A stretch of DNA of 64,000 bases from CBDFHJ01 sp965247635 (GTDB lineage: Bacteria > Chloroflexota > Dehalococcoidia > Lucifugimonadales > Australimonadaceae). Location of the stretch: positions 620,001 to 684,000 of the forward strand of contig CBDFHJ010000010.1 in the NCBI GenBank assembly GCA_965247635.1. The letters run 5' to 3'. The stretch's first letter is position 1; every line of letters starts with the position of its first letter. Position numbers and translations under genes: made by a program. Positions 24,601-32,627 of the stretch are shown here, piece after piece. The notes under the pieces are model-generated. The model did not search any database. It was not told the DNA's origin and saw only the letters and a list, made by a program, of their open reading frames with translations.

Positions 24601-25177
24601 TCTGGCCGAGGCCGTAGACGAGTTGCGCATCGCCGGCGCTCAATCGGGCGATACGCCTGCGCCTCCTGGCCAGGAAGCTGCCGACGTTCAAGTGGACCTG
24701 GGCTTACCCGCGTCTATCCCCGAGTGGATGGTTGAGCACCTGCCCACCCGCATGGCCCTGTACCAACGCATGGCCAGAGCAACGCGTGTGGAGGAAGTCG
24801 ACGAGCTGGCCCAGGAGCTGCGCGACCGGTTTGGCGCTTTGCCCGAGGAGGCCGACCACCTCCTTTACGGCCTCCGCGTCCGTGCTCTGGCCCACCTGGC
24901 CCACGCGGAGTCGGTGGTCAGACGTCAGGACCAGATCACCCTAAAGTTGCGTGACGTTATCGGCGATGCCCGTTTGCCCCTGGAGAAGGCGCTTGGCCAT
25001 GGAGCCCGCGCGGGACATCAACAGGTCCGCGTGTCCTTGGCAACCCTCGCAGCCGCCGCGGTCGAGGGTACGTACGCTCCTTCTTCCGTAGCCTGGGGTG
25101 AGGCCCTCTTGGAGGTACTCCAGCGGTTGGCGGAGTTCCAGCAGAAAGTCGCGGAGCTCTTCGTCGACACCGATTAA
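21608..25177 (+). CDS. mfd: Transcription-repair coupling factor Mfd
   Basis: The 1189-residue protein has the full Mfd layout: UvrB-like N-terminal domains, a CarD-like RNA-polymerase-interacting domain starting near residue 490 (LDLEELTPGQFVVHIDHGIARF), a RecG-type translocase with Walker A GDVGYGKTEVA (about 648) and DEEH box VVDEEHRFG (about 747), motif TMTATPIPRTL, and a C-terminal domain. It pushes stalled RNA polymerase off DNA and recruits UvrA for strand-specific repair. Start GTG 21608 lacks a strong ribosome site. A -10 element TACAAT lies about 100 bp upstream. Length is normal (about 1150). Confidence 0.95.
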   Translation: MGLQALFDTLQGVPAYRQVMAGLAKGQVEMVTVPDSAKPYVLSALWQELGRPMVVVCPRPEDARRLADQLVAYCGDAAPIHHFAEPEVLPYERLALDAATVHQRLSVLAILRQKALQKDGQPPLIIVTPMGLMQKTLAPDLLDRLVHTVSVGDHVAMEPLLQRWVGMGYRVAPAVEEPGMVSRRGGIIDLYTPGLSLPARMELWGDRIDSIRLFDPASQRSIESVDTVTVLPALDVLPGFADHRAFEAFVRALDYSNSPTTERDRVEEELAELMAGLSMENASFYAGFFNAHSLVDHIAPDLQPVVVVNEPSELFQAAQQWEASAEELRLAKQGRGDLPLGFPSGLVEWDGIAEALHGYPSRLELSQYHQSSSVSARTISFGAPPSYHSRLERLSDDLRAQRSGPLAIVTQHSQRLVEILQEAGVGAHETQSYDRPPESGVVYVVHGTVAEGWVVRAEDDSSPLFTLLTDTELFGLTKRQPPRARAGRHRSLDLEELTPGQFVVHIDHGIARFVGTIEMDAEGARREYLVLDYAHGDKLYVPMEHLARVAPYLSGAGGSPTPTRLGTQEWGRVVARAKESTKRLAFDLLEIYAHRELEEGHAFAPDAPWQREMEDAFPFVETPDQAEAIGMVKRDMEHSKPMDRLVCGDVGYGKTEVALRAAFKAVIDSKQVAVLVPTTVLAQQHYETFTERFSGFPLRVEVLSRFRSDREQDQVVAQLKQGQVDVVIGTHRLLQKDVGFKDLGLVVVDEEHRFGVGHKEQLKNLRQHVDVLTMTATPIPRTLYMAMAGIRDISTMETPPEHRVPIKTYLGEASDELIREAILRELDRGGQVFYLHNRVKSIDLAADHLRQLVPEATVWIAHGQMPEADLAQAMAGFADGAADVLLCTTIIESGLDLPSVNTLIVERADRFGLAQLYQLRGRIGRRAHRAYAYLLVPKGRKITDTAQRRLQTVMAATELGAGFRIAMKDLEIRGAGNILGPEQSGHIHAVGFDLYTRLLAEAVDELRIAGAQSGDTPAPPGQEAADVQVDLGLPASIPEWMVEHLPTRMALYQRMARATRVEEVDELAQELRDRFGALPEEADHLLYGLRVRALAHLAHAESVVRRQDQITLKLRDVIGDARLPLEKALGHGARAGHQQVRVSLATLAAAAVEGTYAPSSVAWGEALLEVLQRLAEFQQKVAELFVDTD

Positions 25178-25247
25178 CGCCGGCCTTCACCACCGGCGTC
25201 ACGTTTGCAACGTTTTTCTAGAACGGGGCGCTAGCTTATGGTGCTCT

Positions 25248-25373
25248 AGCAGGCTGATGAAAAAAGGGGAGTGCCCCGACTCGTCGCGGCCGGGGGTCTG
25301 AGAGCCTGTCCTGAGCGAAGTCGAAGGGAAAGAGGCCAGAGGGATGGTCGAAAGGGTTTTTCAGCACGCTGCT
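25248..25373. repeat. Dispersed repeat, copy C
   Basis: This copy shows the clearest ends: AGCAGGCTGATGAAAAA at the left and TTTTTCAGCACGCTGCT at the right, an imperfect 17-base inverted repeat. The core carries CTGTCCTGAGCGAAGTCGAAGG. It lies directly after mfd. Confidence 0.8.
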
Positions 25374-25434
25374 CGTAGGGTTAGGGAGGAGGACCCGTGC
25401 CGGTACCAACCGGGCAAACGGGAGAGTGAGAAGG

Positions 25435-25671
25435 CTATTCGTCTTCTTCTATCGCGCCTGATTGCCCGTCGGTCGGGCGCCGCCGGCCCCCCGGCCCTGG
25501 ATTGAACGCGCGGTGAATCTCCCGAGACATGCCCTCGTGGCTGCGCAGCTGAGCCAGAAGCTCTGCTTCGCCTTGCTCCAGCGTCCCACCCTCCGCTTTG
25601 AGACGCAGGAGGGTAAGCATGAGCGCCCTGCTCTCTTCCGTTAGGTCCGCGAAATAGACCTGGTAAGCCAT
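25435..25671 (-). CDS. Small hypothetical protein
   Basis: The 78-residue soluble product is mostly helical at the start (DLTEESRALMLTLLRLKAEGGTLEQGEAELLAQL), with a disordered Gly/Pro/Arg and acidic end. No family is recognised. No ribosome binding site precedes ATG 25671, but the AT-rich TAATAATTATT about 10-20 nt upstream stands out in this GC-rich DNA and could be the -10 of a nearly leaderless mRNA. It may be co-transcribed after the HAD gene. Confidence 0.5.
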   Translation of the reverse strand: MAYQVYFADLTEESRALMLTLLRLKAEGGTLEQGEAELLAQLRSHEGMSREIHRAFNPGPGGRRRPTDGQSGAIEEDE

Positions 25672-25721
25672 GGTTCACGAATAATTATTAGAAAAACTGT
25701 AGTCACCGTCTGTCCTTCGCC

Positions 25722-26447
25722 TTAAGAAGCGGCTAGGTAGCCAGCGCTGGTGAGGTACGGCAGCAGCTCTCCTAGCGTGGTAATTGTAGGGCATTCTGCC
25801 GGAGTAATGGAAGCGGAGTCGCGCACCAGCAGCAAGGCGTGCATTCGAGCACCCAGCGCACCAACCACGTCACCTTCGTAGTGGTCACCCACGTGGATAG
25901 CTTCTTCAGGCTGGACTCCCGCCTTAGCCAAGGCGGCCTCAAAAATAGCGGGATGCGGCTTGCTGACACCCGCTTCTGCGCTGGTGGACGTCACCTGAAT
26001 GAAACGATGAAGGCCCAAGCGGTCCATCACGCCGTCCAACTCCCGACCCATGTTAGAGACAACCCCCATCCTCAAGCCCGCCGCCAGCACTTCTTCCAGC
26101 GCGGGTTCCACGTCATCGTACAACCCAAGCTCCTTGGGCGCGCTATTTACCCGTCTCCAGATACGCCCGGCCTTTTCCAGCGATACTTCCAACCCGGCAG
26201 CCCTCAGCAGTACGCGCTCGTACTCGGCGAGAAGGGCCTGCCGCTCCGCTTCTGGCCGCACTGCGATGGGGGTACGGGCGTTTTCCCTTGCCATGTAGTC
26301 GTCCGCAGCTGGGTATGCTTGTGCCAGCGCCTCCGTGCTCGCCGTTAACCCTTCTGCCTTGCAAGCCTCCCATTGGATCGACTCGCGGGCTGGGACCCAC
26401 TGAGCGAGGGTCCCGTAGAAGTCAAGAAAGACAGCCTTTATCATCAT
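25722..26447 (-). CDS. HAD-superfamily hydrolase
   Basis: The product, about 241 residues from ATG 26447, begins with motif I VFLDFYGTL (DxYGT nucleophile), has a helical cap, motif II VVSNMGREL (Ser/Asn), motif III Lys in GVSKPHPAIF and motif IV HVGDHYEGDVVGALGAGM-like GDHYEGD. This is the pattern of subfamily IA phosphatases and (S)-2-haloacid dehalogenase relatives. The substrate is unknown; a small phosphorylated metabolite is most likely. It is divergent from comF with about 50 bp between starts. Confidence 0.8.
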   Translation of the reverse strand: MMIKAVFLDFYGTLAQWVPARESIQWEACKAEGLTASTEALAQAYPAADDYMARENARTPIAVRPEAERQALLAEYERVLLRAAGLEVSLEKAGRIWRRVNSAPKELGLYDDVEPALEEVLAAGLRMGVVSNMGRELDGVMDRLGLHRFIQVTSTSAEAGVSKPHPAIFEAALAKAGVQPEEAIHVGDHYEGDVVGALGARMHALLLVRDSASITPAECPTITTLGELLPYLTSAGYLAAS

Positions 26448-26501
26448 GGATAGCGAAATGGGGAGCGGCAATAGCTTATCACACGGTGGAGACCTGACCG
26501 C

Positions 26502-27194
26502 ATGTGGAGAGTGCCGGCATGGTGGGACCGCGCCCTATCGTTGCTGCTCCCTGCGCGCTGCGTCGGGTGCGGCGCCTCCAACACCTAGCTATGCGACCCC
26601 TGCTTGCTGGGTATGGCCCGGTTGAAGCGCCCGCTCTGTCCGGGCTGCGCCTTACCCGGCTGGGACGACCTTTGCCCCGTTTGCCAGCGTCGCCCGTTGG
26701 AGCTATCCGGTATCGCCGTCAACCTCGTCTTCGAAGGGGTGGCCAGAAAGGCCGTGCACCAGCTCAAGTACCGGAATCTCAGGGCCCTGGCGCCCTCCAT
26801 GGCCACCGTCATGGCCGAGGCATTACGAACGATGTCACCGCCGGTTGACGCCCTCGTCCCGATTCCGCTGCACCGTCGTCAGCTGCGACGGCGTGGCTAC
26901 AACCATTCGGCGGTGCTGGCGCGTGAGGTAGGATGGCGCTTGGACATCCCCGTATCGGAAAATGCCCTTCGGCGGGTCACGGAAGGCCCGTCTCAAGTGT
27001 CCCTCACCAGCAGGGAGGGCCGGTGGGCCAACGTAGCCGACGCCTTTGCCCCTGCCGCGTCGGTGGAGGGCAAGGACATAGTCCTCGTGGACGACGTTAT
27101 GACTACCGGTGGCACGTTGCACAGCGCCGGCGCCGTCCTCAGGCAAGCAGGCGCTCAGACCGTTTGGGCACTTGTCTTCGCCAGAGACGTCTGA
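26502..27194 (+). pseudogene. comF: ComF family phosphoribosyltransferase-like protein with in-frame stop
   Basis: From ATG 26502 the product reads MWRVPAWWDRALSLLLPARC, then VGCGASNT, then TAG (26586-26588), then LCDPCLLGM on to the end. The stop splits the zinc-finger pairs CVGC and CDPC; a Trp codon (TGG) at the stop would restore the expected family sequence. The rest is a normal type I PRTase-like domain with PIPLHRRQLRRRGYNHS and the PRPP loop IVLVDDVMTTGGTLHSAG. ComF is needed for transformation in competent bacteria. Reinitiation at TTG 26604 would give 196 residues without the first zinc pair. Confidence 0.8.
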
Positions 27195-27372
27195 GCTCGG
27201 ACCTGCCCATGAAAGGCCGGGGCCCGTTATGCATTACGAATTTCTTCGACGATACAGTAGCGCCACCTCATGGTGGTGTGAGCTAAGATTAGGCCCAAGA
27301 GACCCTACTCATCGCCCGCGACATCACGCTCGCATGGTGGACGGCACCTAACCCCGCACCGGAGGCACCAAC

Positions 27373-28617
27373 ATGAGCCTGCTCGCCGAGCAAGACCCCG
27401 AAATTGCCCGCGCCATCGACCTGGAGATAGAGCGCCAGCGTAGCAACGTGGTCCTCATCGCCTCGGAGAACTACGCCAGCAGAGCGGTCCTAGAGGCCCA
27501 GGCCTCGGCCATGACCAACAAGTACGCCGAAGGCTATCCAGGCCGTCGCTACTATGGCGGCTGCGAGTTCGTGGACATCGCCGAGCAGGTGGCGATTGAC
27601 CGGGCCAAGGAGCTGTTCGGCGCGGAACACGCCAATGTTCAGTCCCACGCTGGCGCCCAGGCCAACATGGCTGCCTACTCCGCCGTGCTGGAGCCGGGGG
27701 ACACCGTCATGGGCCTTCAGCTAGACCAGGGGGGTCACCTGACCCACGGCAGCCCCGTGAACTTTTCCAGCAAGCTGTACCACTTCGTCGCCTACAGCCT
27801 GGACCGCGAGAGCGAGCTGCTCGACTACGACGCCATTGCCCGGCTGGCAAGAGAACACCGGCCCAAGCTCATCGTCGCAGGCTACACCGCCTACTCCCGC
27901 ACCACCGATTTCGCCCGCTTCGGGGAGATCGCCCAAGAGGTAGGCGCCACCCTCATGGTGGATATGGCCCATATCGCCGGACTCATCGCCGGCGGGGCCC
28001 ACCCATCGCCGGTCCCTCACGCCAGCATCGTCACCAGCACCACCCACAAGACCCTCCGAGGGCCGCGTGGCGCCTTCATCTTGTCCAAGGAGGAGCACCG
28101 ACGGGCGGTAGACCGCTCCGTCTTTCCCCAGACCCAGGGCGGCCCTCTCATGCACACCATCGCCGCCAAAGCGGTCTGTTTCGGTGAGGCCCTTCAGCCC
28201 GCGTTCAAAGCGTACGCCAGCCGAATTGTGGACAACGCCCGCGCCCTGGCCAGCGCTCTCGAATCGGACGGCGCCCGGATCGTCTCCGGTGGCACCGACA
28301 CGCACCTCATGCTGGTGGACCTGACGCCCCTGGAGTGCACCGGGCAGGAGGCAGAGGAAGCGCTGAACCGCGTGGGCATCACGGTCAACAAGAACGCGAT
28401 CCCTAACGACACCCGCCCTCCTCGCATAACCAGCGGTCTGCGTCTGGGAACGCCGGCCGTCAGCAGTCGCGGCTTCGGGGCGGAGGAGGTCCGCACGGTG
28501 GCCCGGTTCATCATGCGGACAATCCTTCATCGCGGTGACGCTCACGTGGAGCAGTCCGTTCGTGAGGAAGTCTCGGAGCTCACCAGCAGGTTCCCTGTCC
28601 CAGGCCTAGACTTCTAA
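27373..28617 (+). CDS. glyA: Serine hydroxymethyltransferase
   Basis: The 414-residue PLP enzyme interconverts serine and glycine and supplies 5,10-methylene-THF. Conserved parts are IASENYASRAVLEAQAS, TNKYAEGYPGRRYYGGC, the aspartate strand MVDMAHIAGLIAGG and the PLP-lysine motif TSTTHKTLRGPRG (Lys near residue 227). GGAGGCACCAAC precedes ATG 27373. The length is the family norm. The 180-bp upstream region shows no riboswitch I can identify. Confidence 0.97.
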   Translation: MSLLAEQDPEIARAIDLEIERQRSNVVLIASENYASRAVLEAQASAMTNKYAEGYPGRRYYGGCEFVDIAEQVAIDRAKELFGAEHANVQSHAGAQANMAAYSAVLEPGDTVMGLQLDQGGHLTHGSPVNFSSKLYHFVAYSLDRESELLDYDAIARLAREHRPKLIVAGYTAYSRTTDFARFGEIAQEVGATLMVDMAHIAGLIAGGAHPSPVPHASIVTSTTHKTLRGPRGAFILSKEEHRRAVDRSVFPQTQGGPLMHTIAAKAVCFGEALQPAFKAYASRIVDNARALASALESDGARIVSGGTDTHLMLVDLTPLECTGQEAEEALNRVGITVNKNAIPNDTRPPRITSGLRLGTPAVSSRGFGAEEVRTVARFIMRTILHRGDAHVEQSVREEVSELTSRFPVPGLDF

Positions 28618-28652
28618 TCACCCCCTGGCCGATAGAGGCGGATACCGCCGCG

Positions 28653-28681
28653 TTGAGGGCGGAGAAGGCCCATGATATAAT
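28653..28681 (+). promoter_or_regulatory. Promoter of the rpsF-ssb-rpsR operon
   Basis: TTGAGG (28653-28658), a 17-nt spacer and TATAAT (28676-28681) put the RNA start near 28688. This excludes upstream in-frame starts and supports GTG 28716 for rpsF. Confidence 0.75.
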
Positions 28682-28715
28682 CCCACCGTTTACCAGAAGA
28701 TTAAGGGGAGAAGCG

Positions 28716-29003
28716 GTGTCTCAATACGAGCTGATGGTGGTCGTGAACCCTGAGGTCGATGATGACCAGGTCGAAGGCATAAAGGAACGCGTGAGAACGT
28801 TCGTTGCGGAGCGCGACGGCCAGTTGACCGGCGAGGACCACTGGGGTCGGCGCAAGCTCGCTTTCCGCATCGGCAAGTTCAGCGAGGGCAACTACTTCGT
28901 GGCGCAGCTGGAGCTGGAACCCGCTCCGGCGAAAGAGCTGGAGGGGACCCTCAATATGGCGGAGGACGTGCTTCGCCACCTTCTGGTACTCCGGAAACGC
29001 TAA
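28716..29003 (+). CDS. rpsF: Ribosomal protein bS6
   Basis: Start GTG 28716 has AAGGGGAG upstream. The 95-residue product (SQYELMVVVNPEVDDDQVEGI...DHWGRRKLAFRIGKFSEGNYFVAQLELEP...LRHLLVLRK) has the ferredoxin-like S6 fold signature. It binds the central domain of 16S rRNA together with S18, encoded two genes downstream. Length matches the family. It opens the usual rpsF-ssb-rpsR operon. Confidence 0.95.
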   Translation: MSQYELMVVVNPEVDDDQVEGIKERVRTFVAERDGQLTGEDHWGRRKLAFRIGKFSEGNYFVAQLELEPAPAKELEGTLNMAEDVLRHLLVLRKR

Positions 29004-29040
29004 GACCACCCGAACGGGCGCGGCGAAGGGGGTTTTCGCT

Positions 29041-29460
29041 ATGGTCGGACTAAACAAGGTCATGATCATTGGCAACCTGGGGACGGACCCCGAGATGCGG
29101 TATACGCCAAACGGCAATCCGGTCACTTCGTTTCGCTTGGCCACCACCCGGTCGTACAACACCCAGGATGGTGAGCGTCGTCAGGAGACGGAGTGGTTTA
29201 CCGTGGTCACATGGAACCAGCTGGCGGAACAGTGCAATCAGTACCTCGCCAAAGGGCGTCGGGCCTACGTGGAAGGCCGGCTGCACTCCGATCAGTGGGA
29301 GGGCAACGACGGACAGACCCGATTTAGAAATGAGATCATCGCCAACAGGGTCATGTTTTTGGACCGCCCTGGAACGACAGAGAGTGGGTCGGACGATGCA
29401 GGGGGTGAGGCGTGGTCCCCGTCGACTGAGGCCATCACCACCGACGATTTGCCTTTGTAA
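29041..29460 (+). CDS. ssb: Single-stranded DNA-binding protein
   Basis: The 139-residue OB-fold protein begins VGLNKVMIIGNLGTDPEMRYTPNG and has the ETEWFTVVTWNQLAEQCNQYL segment typical of SSB. The acidic tail ends in SPSTEAITTDDLPL, a slightly shifted form of the DDxPF tip that docks partner proteins, with Leu in place of the final Phe. It protects single-stranded DNA in replication and repair. It lies between S6 and S18 as in many bacteria. Confidence 0.95.
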   Translation: MVGLNKVMIIGNLGTDPEMRYTPNGNPVTSFRLATTRSYNTQDGERRQETEWFTVVTWNQLAEQCNQYLAKGRRAYVEGRLHSDQWEGNDGQTRFRNEIIANRVMFLDRPGTTESGSDDAGGEAWSPSTEAITTDDLPL

Positions 29461-29516
29461 CGCTGCTCACGGTGGCAGCGCCCGCAAGGCACGGCTTAGA
29501 GAGGAGTTGAAACCGG

Positions 29517-30188
29517 ATGGCGCAACGCACCCAGCGCCCCCAGCGGCGTCGTAGCGACCGCCGATATTTTGCCCGGCGGAAGGTCTGCGCCTTTTGCGTG
29601 GATAAAGTGACGGAGATCGACTACAAAGACGTCGCCCGCCTGCGTCGTTTCCTTTCCGAATGGGCCAGGATTGAGCCCAGACGGAAGACGGGTACCTGCG
29701 CTCCCCATCAGCGGGCCTTGACCCAGGCCCTCAAGCGCGCTCGCTACGTCGCCTTGCTCCCCTTTGCTGGCTCCCATTCGCTGATGGAGCTTGGTCGTCC
29801 CGAAGGGTTCAGAGGCGACCGAGGACGTCAGGATCGGCGCGAGCGTCCCCCGGTGCGCACCGGACAGGTCGATGCCGAGGCTGTCCCCGCTGCTGTAGCG
29901 GCCGAGGCTGCCCCTGCTGCTGTAGCGGTGGAGTCCGAAGCCGTCGAAGGGGAAGCCCTGGCGGAGGCCGCACCAGCCGCGGTAGCGGAGGAACCCGAAA
30001 CGGTGGAAGCAGAGGCTACGGCAGCGGTTGTACTCGACGATGACCAACCGGACGCTCAGGCGGTAGCGGAGGCCGAGACCGCGCCCTCCGACTCCGACGG
30101 CGAACAACCCCAGGATGCTCCGTCGGATGATGGTGCCACTCCCCAAGAGGAAGAGGAACAAACCGAGGGGCACTCCCCCACACCGTGA
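29517..30188 (+). CDS. rpsR: Ribosomal protein bS18 with a long acidic C-terminal extension
   Basis: Residues 1 to about 85 are a normal S18 of the cysteine-bearing type (RRSDRRYFARRKVCAFCVDK, TCAPHQRALTQALKRARYVALLPF). Instead of stopping, the frame continues for about 135 residues: first a basic Arg-rich link (GFRGDRGRQDRRERPPVR), then Ala/Glu/Val repeats (EAVPAAVA, EAAPAAVA) and a Glu/Asp/Pro-rich end (TPQEEEEQTEGHSPTP). Typical S18 is 70-95 residues. The tail has the low complexity of a disordered region. There is no frameshift or stop between the core and the tail. Confidence 0.95.
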   Translation: MAQRTQRPQRRRSDRRYFARRKVCAFCVDKVTEIDYKDVARLRRFLSEWARIEPRRKTGTCAPHQRALTQALKRARYVALLPFAGSHSLMELGRPEGFRGDRGRQDRRERPPVRTGQVDAEAVPAAVAAEAAPAAVAVESEAVEGEALAEAAPAAVAEEPETVEAEATAAVVLDDDQPDAQAVAEAETAPSDSDGEQPQDAPSDDGATPQEEEEQTEGHSPTP

Positions 30189-30273
30189 CCCCCGTTTACC
30201 GAGGTCTGGACATGCCGGCGAGCTGCCGCCGTGCGCGCGTGGCGGATAACGCCATGGCCAAGCGGACGCACTG

Positions 30274-31281
30274 ATGCGACAACGTAGAAGGGCCGAGCGA
30301 GGCCAAAGCCGCCTGCAGGGCCGAGTCGAGCAACGCAGCCGGCGTGACGCCGAGCGCCTTCGCCAGCGGCTACTGTACGCCGTCGGCGTCGTCTTGGTCC
30401 TCTTGTTGATCGGGATTCTTCTGGCCGGGTTTTACTTCTCAAGCTTTCGCCCTCCTCGCAAGGCAGTAGCCCAGGTGGGCGACGCTGATATTCGGCTAAC
30501 GCAGGTCCTTGACCGTACTCGGCTGCTCGGTAGGCTTGTGGGGGCCGCCGACCCGCAGCAAGCCCTGAACAGGTTGATTCGCGATGAGGTACTCCAACAG
30601 CAGGCCGGGGTACAGTTCGGCGTGTCCGTTATTCCCCAGGAAGTCGAGCAGATCCTGGTCAACCGATATGAGACCCCTCCGGACCCCGACGACGAGGAGA
30701 GCCTGCTGCCCCTCTCCTTGACGTCTGAGGGTCAGGGGCCGTACCAAGAATTCCTTGATTTGATCAACGTCGGCGACAAGGAGTACCGAGCTTACCTTAC
30801 GGGCGAGCTACTACTGGGGAAGGTGACCACTCAGATAGGGCTCCAGGTCCCTGACCCCCAGGAGCAGGTCTACTTGCACGTGATCGCGGCTGGAAACGAA
30901 GCCGAAAACCAAGCCGCCCTCGAGCGTTTAGCGCAGGGCGAAGAGTTTAGCGCCCTGGCGGAAGAGTTAAACCAGCAGGTCCCCTACGCAGAGGAGAATG
31001 GCGAGGTGGGTTGGGTGCCTCGTGGGGTGTTTCCGAACCTGGACGAGGACATCTTCTCCGCCGAGGTTGACCAGCTCATCGGACCGCTGGATAGCGTCCT
31101 CGGCTCGGTAGTAGCCAAAATAACACAAGGCCTTGAAATGCAGCCGCTTTCGTCCTCCATGCGTGATATCCTAGGCCGTGGCGATACCAACGAGTGGCTT
31201 CAAGCGCAGCTTAATGGACTGCTGGTTGGGTACTCCTTCAACGACGACGACCGGCGCTGGGTCCTCGACAGACTTAACTAA
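30274..31281 (+). CDS. Membrane-anchored peptidyl-prolyl cis-trans isomerase (parvulin/SurA-like)
   Basis: The 335-residue protein has a very basic N-terminus, one membrane segment (about 35-57, LLYAVGVVLVLLLIGILLAGFYF) and an extracytoplasmic part. A SurA-N-like helical region around LNRLIRDEVLQQQAGVQFGV is followed by a rotamase-type domain (VYLHVIAAGNEAENQAALERLAQGEEFSALAEELN...NGEVGWVPRGVFPNLDEDIFS). It would help secreted proteins fold. It follows rpsR by 85 nt and hom follows 26 nt later, so partial co-transcription is likely. Some parvulin active-site residues are not obvious, so a pure chaperone role is possible. Confidence 0.75.
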   Translation: MRQRRRAERGQSRLQGRVEQRSRRDAERLRQRLLYAVGVVLVLLLIGILLAGFYFSSFRPPRKAVAQVGDADIRLTQVLDRTRLLGRLVGAADPQQALNRLIRDEVLQQQAGVQFGVSVIPQEVEQILVNRYETPPDPDDEESLLPLSLTSEGQGPYQEFLDLINVGDKEYRAYLTGELLLGKVTTQIGLQVPDPQEQVYLHVIAAGNEAENQAALERLAQGEEFSALAEELNQQVPYAEENGEVGWVPRGVFPNLDEDIFSAEVDQLIGPLDSVLGSVVAKITQGLEMQPLSSSMRDILGRGDTNEWLQAQLNGLLVGYSFNDDDRRWVLDRLN

Positions 31282-31307
31282 CCACGTGACGTGGGAGAAG
31301 CGGAGCA

Positions 31308-32615
31308 GTGGCGGACCGTGGTCCCATAACAATCGGCCTTCTGGGCCTCGGCGTGGTCGGAGGAGGCGTTGCGCGAGTCCTCCATGAGAAAGAGGCTGCC
31401 ATCGCCGCTCGTCTGGGTTGCCCCGTTCGCATTAAGCGCATACTCGTGCGTGACCCGACCCTAAAGCGGCAGTTCACGCCGCCCGACGCACTTATCACAG
31501 TGGACTTCGCGGAGCTCCTAAACGACCCGGCCATTGACATCATTGTTGAGGTTATGGGTGGAGAGCAGCCTGCCCTGGACCATATCAAGGCCGCCATCAA
31601 GGCAGGCAAGCACGTCGTTACCGCCAACAAAGAAGTCCTGGCTAAACACGGCCCCGAGGTCCTCACCTTGGCGCAAGAGCACGGGACCAGCGTCCGGTTT
31701 GAGGCCAGCGTCGGGGGTGGTATTCCCATCATTGGCCCCCTCCTGCAAGACCTTTTGGCCAACGACATCACCGGCATCCACGCCATCATCAACGGCACCA
31801 CCAACTACATCCTCACCCGCATGGCGAAGGAGGGCGTGGATTTTGCGGAGGCCTTGGGGGAGGCCCAGGCCAGAGGCTACGCCGAAGCCGATCCAGCCAA
31901 CGACATCGAAGGCCTTGATGCCGCCTACAAGCTGGCTATCCTCGCCACCTTGGGCTTTCATACCAGAGTCCATGCCTCGGACGTCTACCACGAGGGAATC
32001 TCCAGGATTTCCGCCGCTGACTTTCGCTACGCGGCTGACCTCGGCTACGCCATCAAGCTCCTTGCCGTCGGCAAACGAACGGGCCCCTTCGTCCAGGTGC
32101 GCGTCCACCCCGCCTTCATCGCCGCAGACCACCCCTTGGCCAAGGTGGATGGCGTCTTCAACGCCGTAGAGCTGGAAGGAGACCTTATGGACCATGTGCT
32201 CTTCCAGGGCCGCGGCGCGGGGGACATGCCTACCACCAGCGCCGTCATCGGCGATGTCCTGGAGATCGCCCGCAGCGTCGCCTCCGGTGGCCAGCCAGCC
32301 CCTCCGCCCAAGCTGGACGTTCAGGCGGCCATTCAACCCATGGCCGACTTGGAGACCAACTATTACCTGAGACTCTCGGCGGCAGACCGTCCGGGCGTCA
32401 TGGCCCAGATCACCCGGGTGCTTGGTGACCTTCACGTAAGCCTTGCCTCCGTCATTCAGAAGGAGGTCATCAAGCCTGAGGGTTTGGCGGAGATTGTCAT
32501 TACCACCCATCTGGCACGCGAGGCCGCCATTCAAGAGGCGTTAGCCCAACTGGCACGCCTAGCGGTGGTGCACAAGGTCTCGAATATGGTAAGAATTGAG
32601 GATAGTGAGTCCTGA
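31308..32615 (+). CDS. hom: Homoserine dehydrogenase with ACT domain
   Basis: The 435-residue enzyme reduces aspartate semialdehyde to homoserine. The NAD(P) site is IGLLGLGVVGGGVARVL (near residue 7). The catalytic region includes ASVGGGIPIIGPL, INGTTNYILTRM and GYAEADPANDIEGLDAAYKLAILA with the usual Lys. A C-terminal ACT domain (about 350-430, YYLRLSAADRPGVMAQITRVLGD) suggests feedback control by threonine. Start is GTG 31308. thrC follows 12 nt after the stop. Confidence 0.95.
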   Translation: MADRGPITIGLLGLGVVGGGVARVLHEKEAAIAARLGCPVRIKRILVRDPTLKRQFTPPDALITVDFAELLNDPAIDIIVEVMGGEQPALDHIKAAIKAGKHVVTANKEVLAKHGPEVLTLAQEHGTSVRFEASVGGGIPIIGPLLQDLLANDITGIHAIINGTTNYILTRMAKEGVDFAEALGEAQARGYAEADPANDIEGLDAAYKLAILATLGFHTRVHASDVYHEGISRISAADFRYAADLGYAIKLLAVGKRTGPFVQVRVHPAFIAADHPLAKVDGVFNAVELEGDLMDHVLFQGRGAGDMPTTSAVIGDVLEIARSVASGGQPAPPPKLDVQAAIQPMADLETNYYLRLSAADRPGVMAQITRVLGDLHVSLASVIQKEVIKPEGLAEIVITTHLAREAAIQEALAQLARLAVVHKVSNMVRIEDSES

Positions 32616-32627
32616 GGGGTCTCCCAT

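Noticed and set aside
27195..27372. Riboswitch upstream of glyA
   Set aside because: I could not match the region to glycine, THF, SAM or ZTP riboswitch cores by eye.
31518..32534. 338-codon frame antisense to hom
   Set aside because: Shadow frame; hom is a complete enzyme with an ACT domain.
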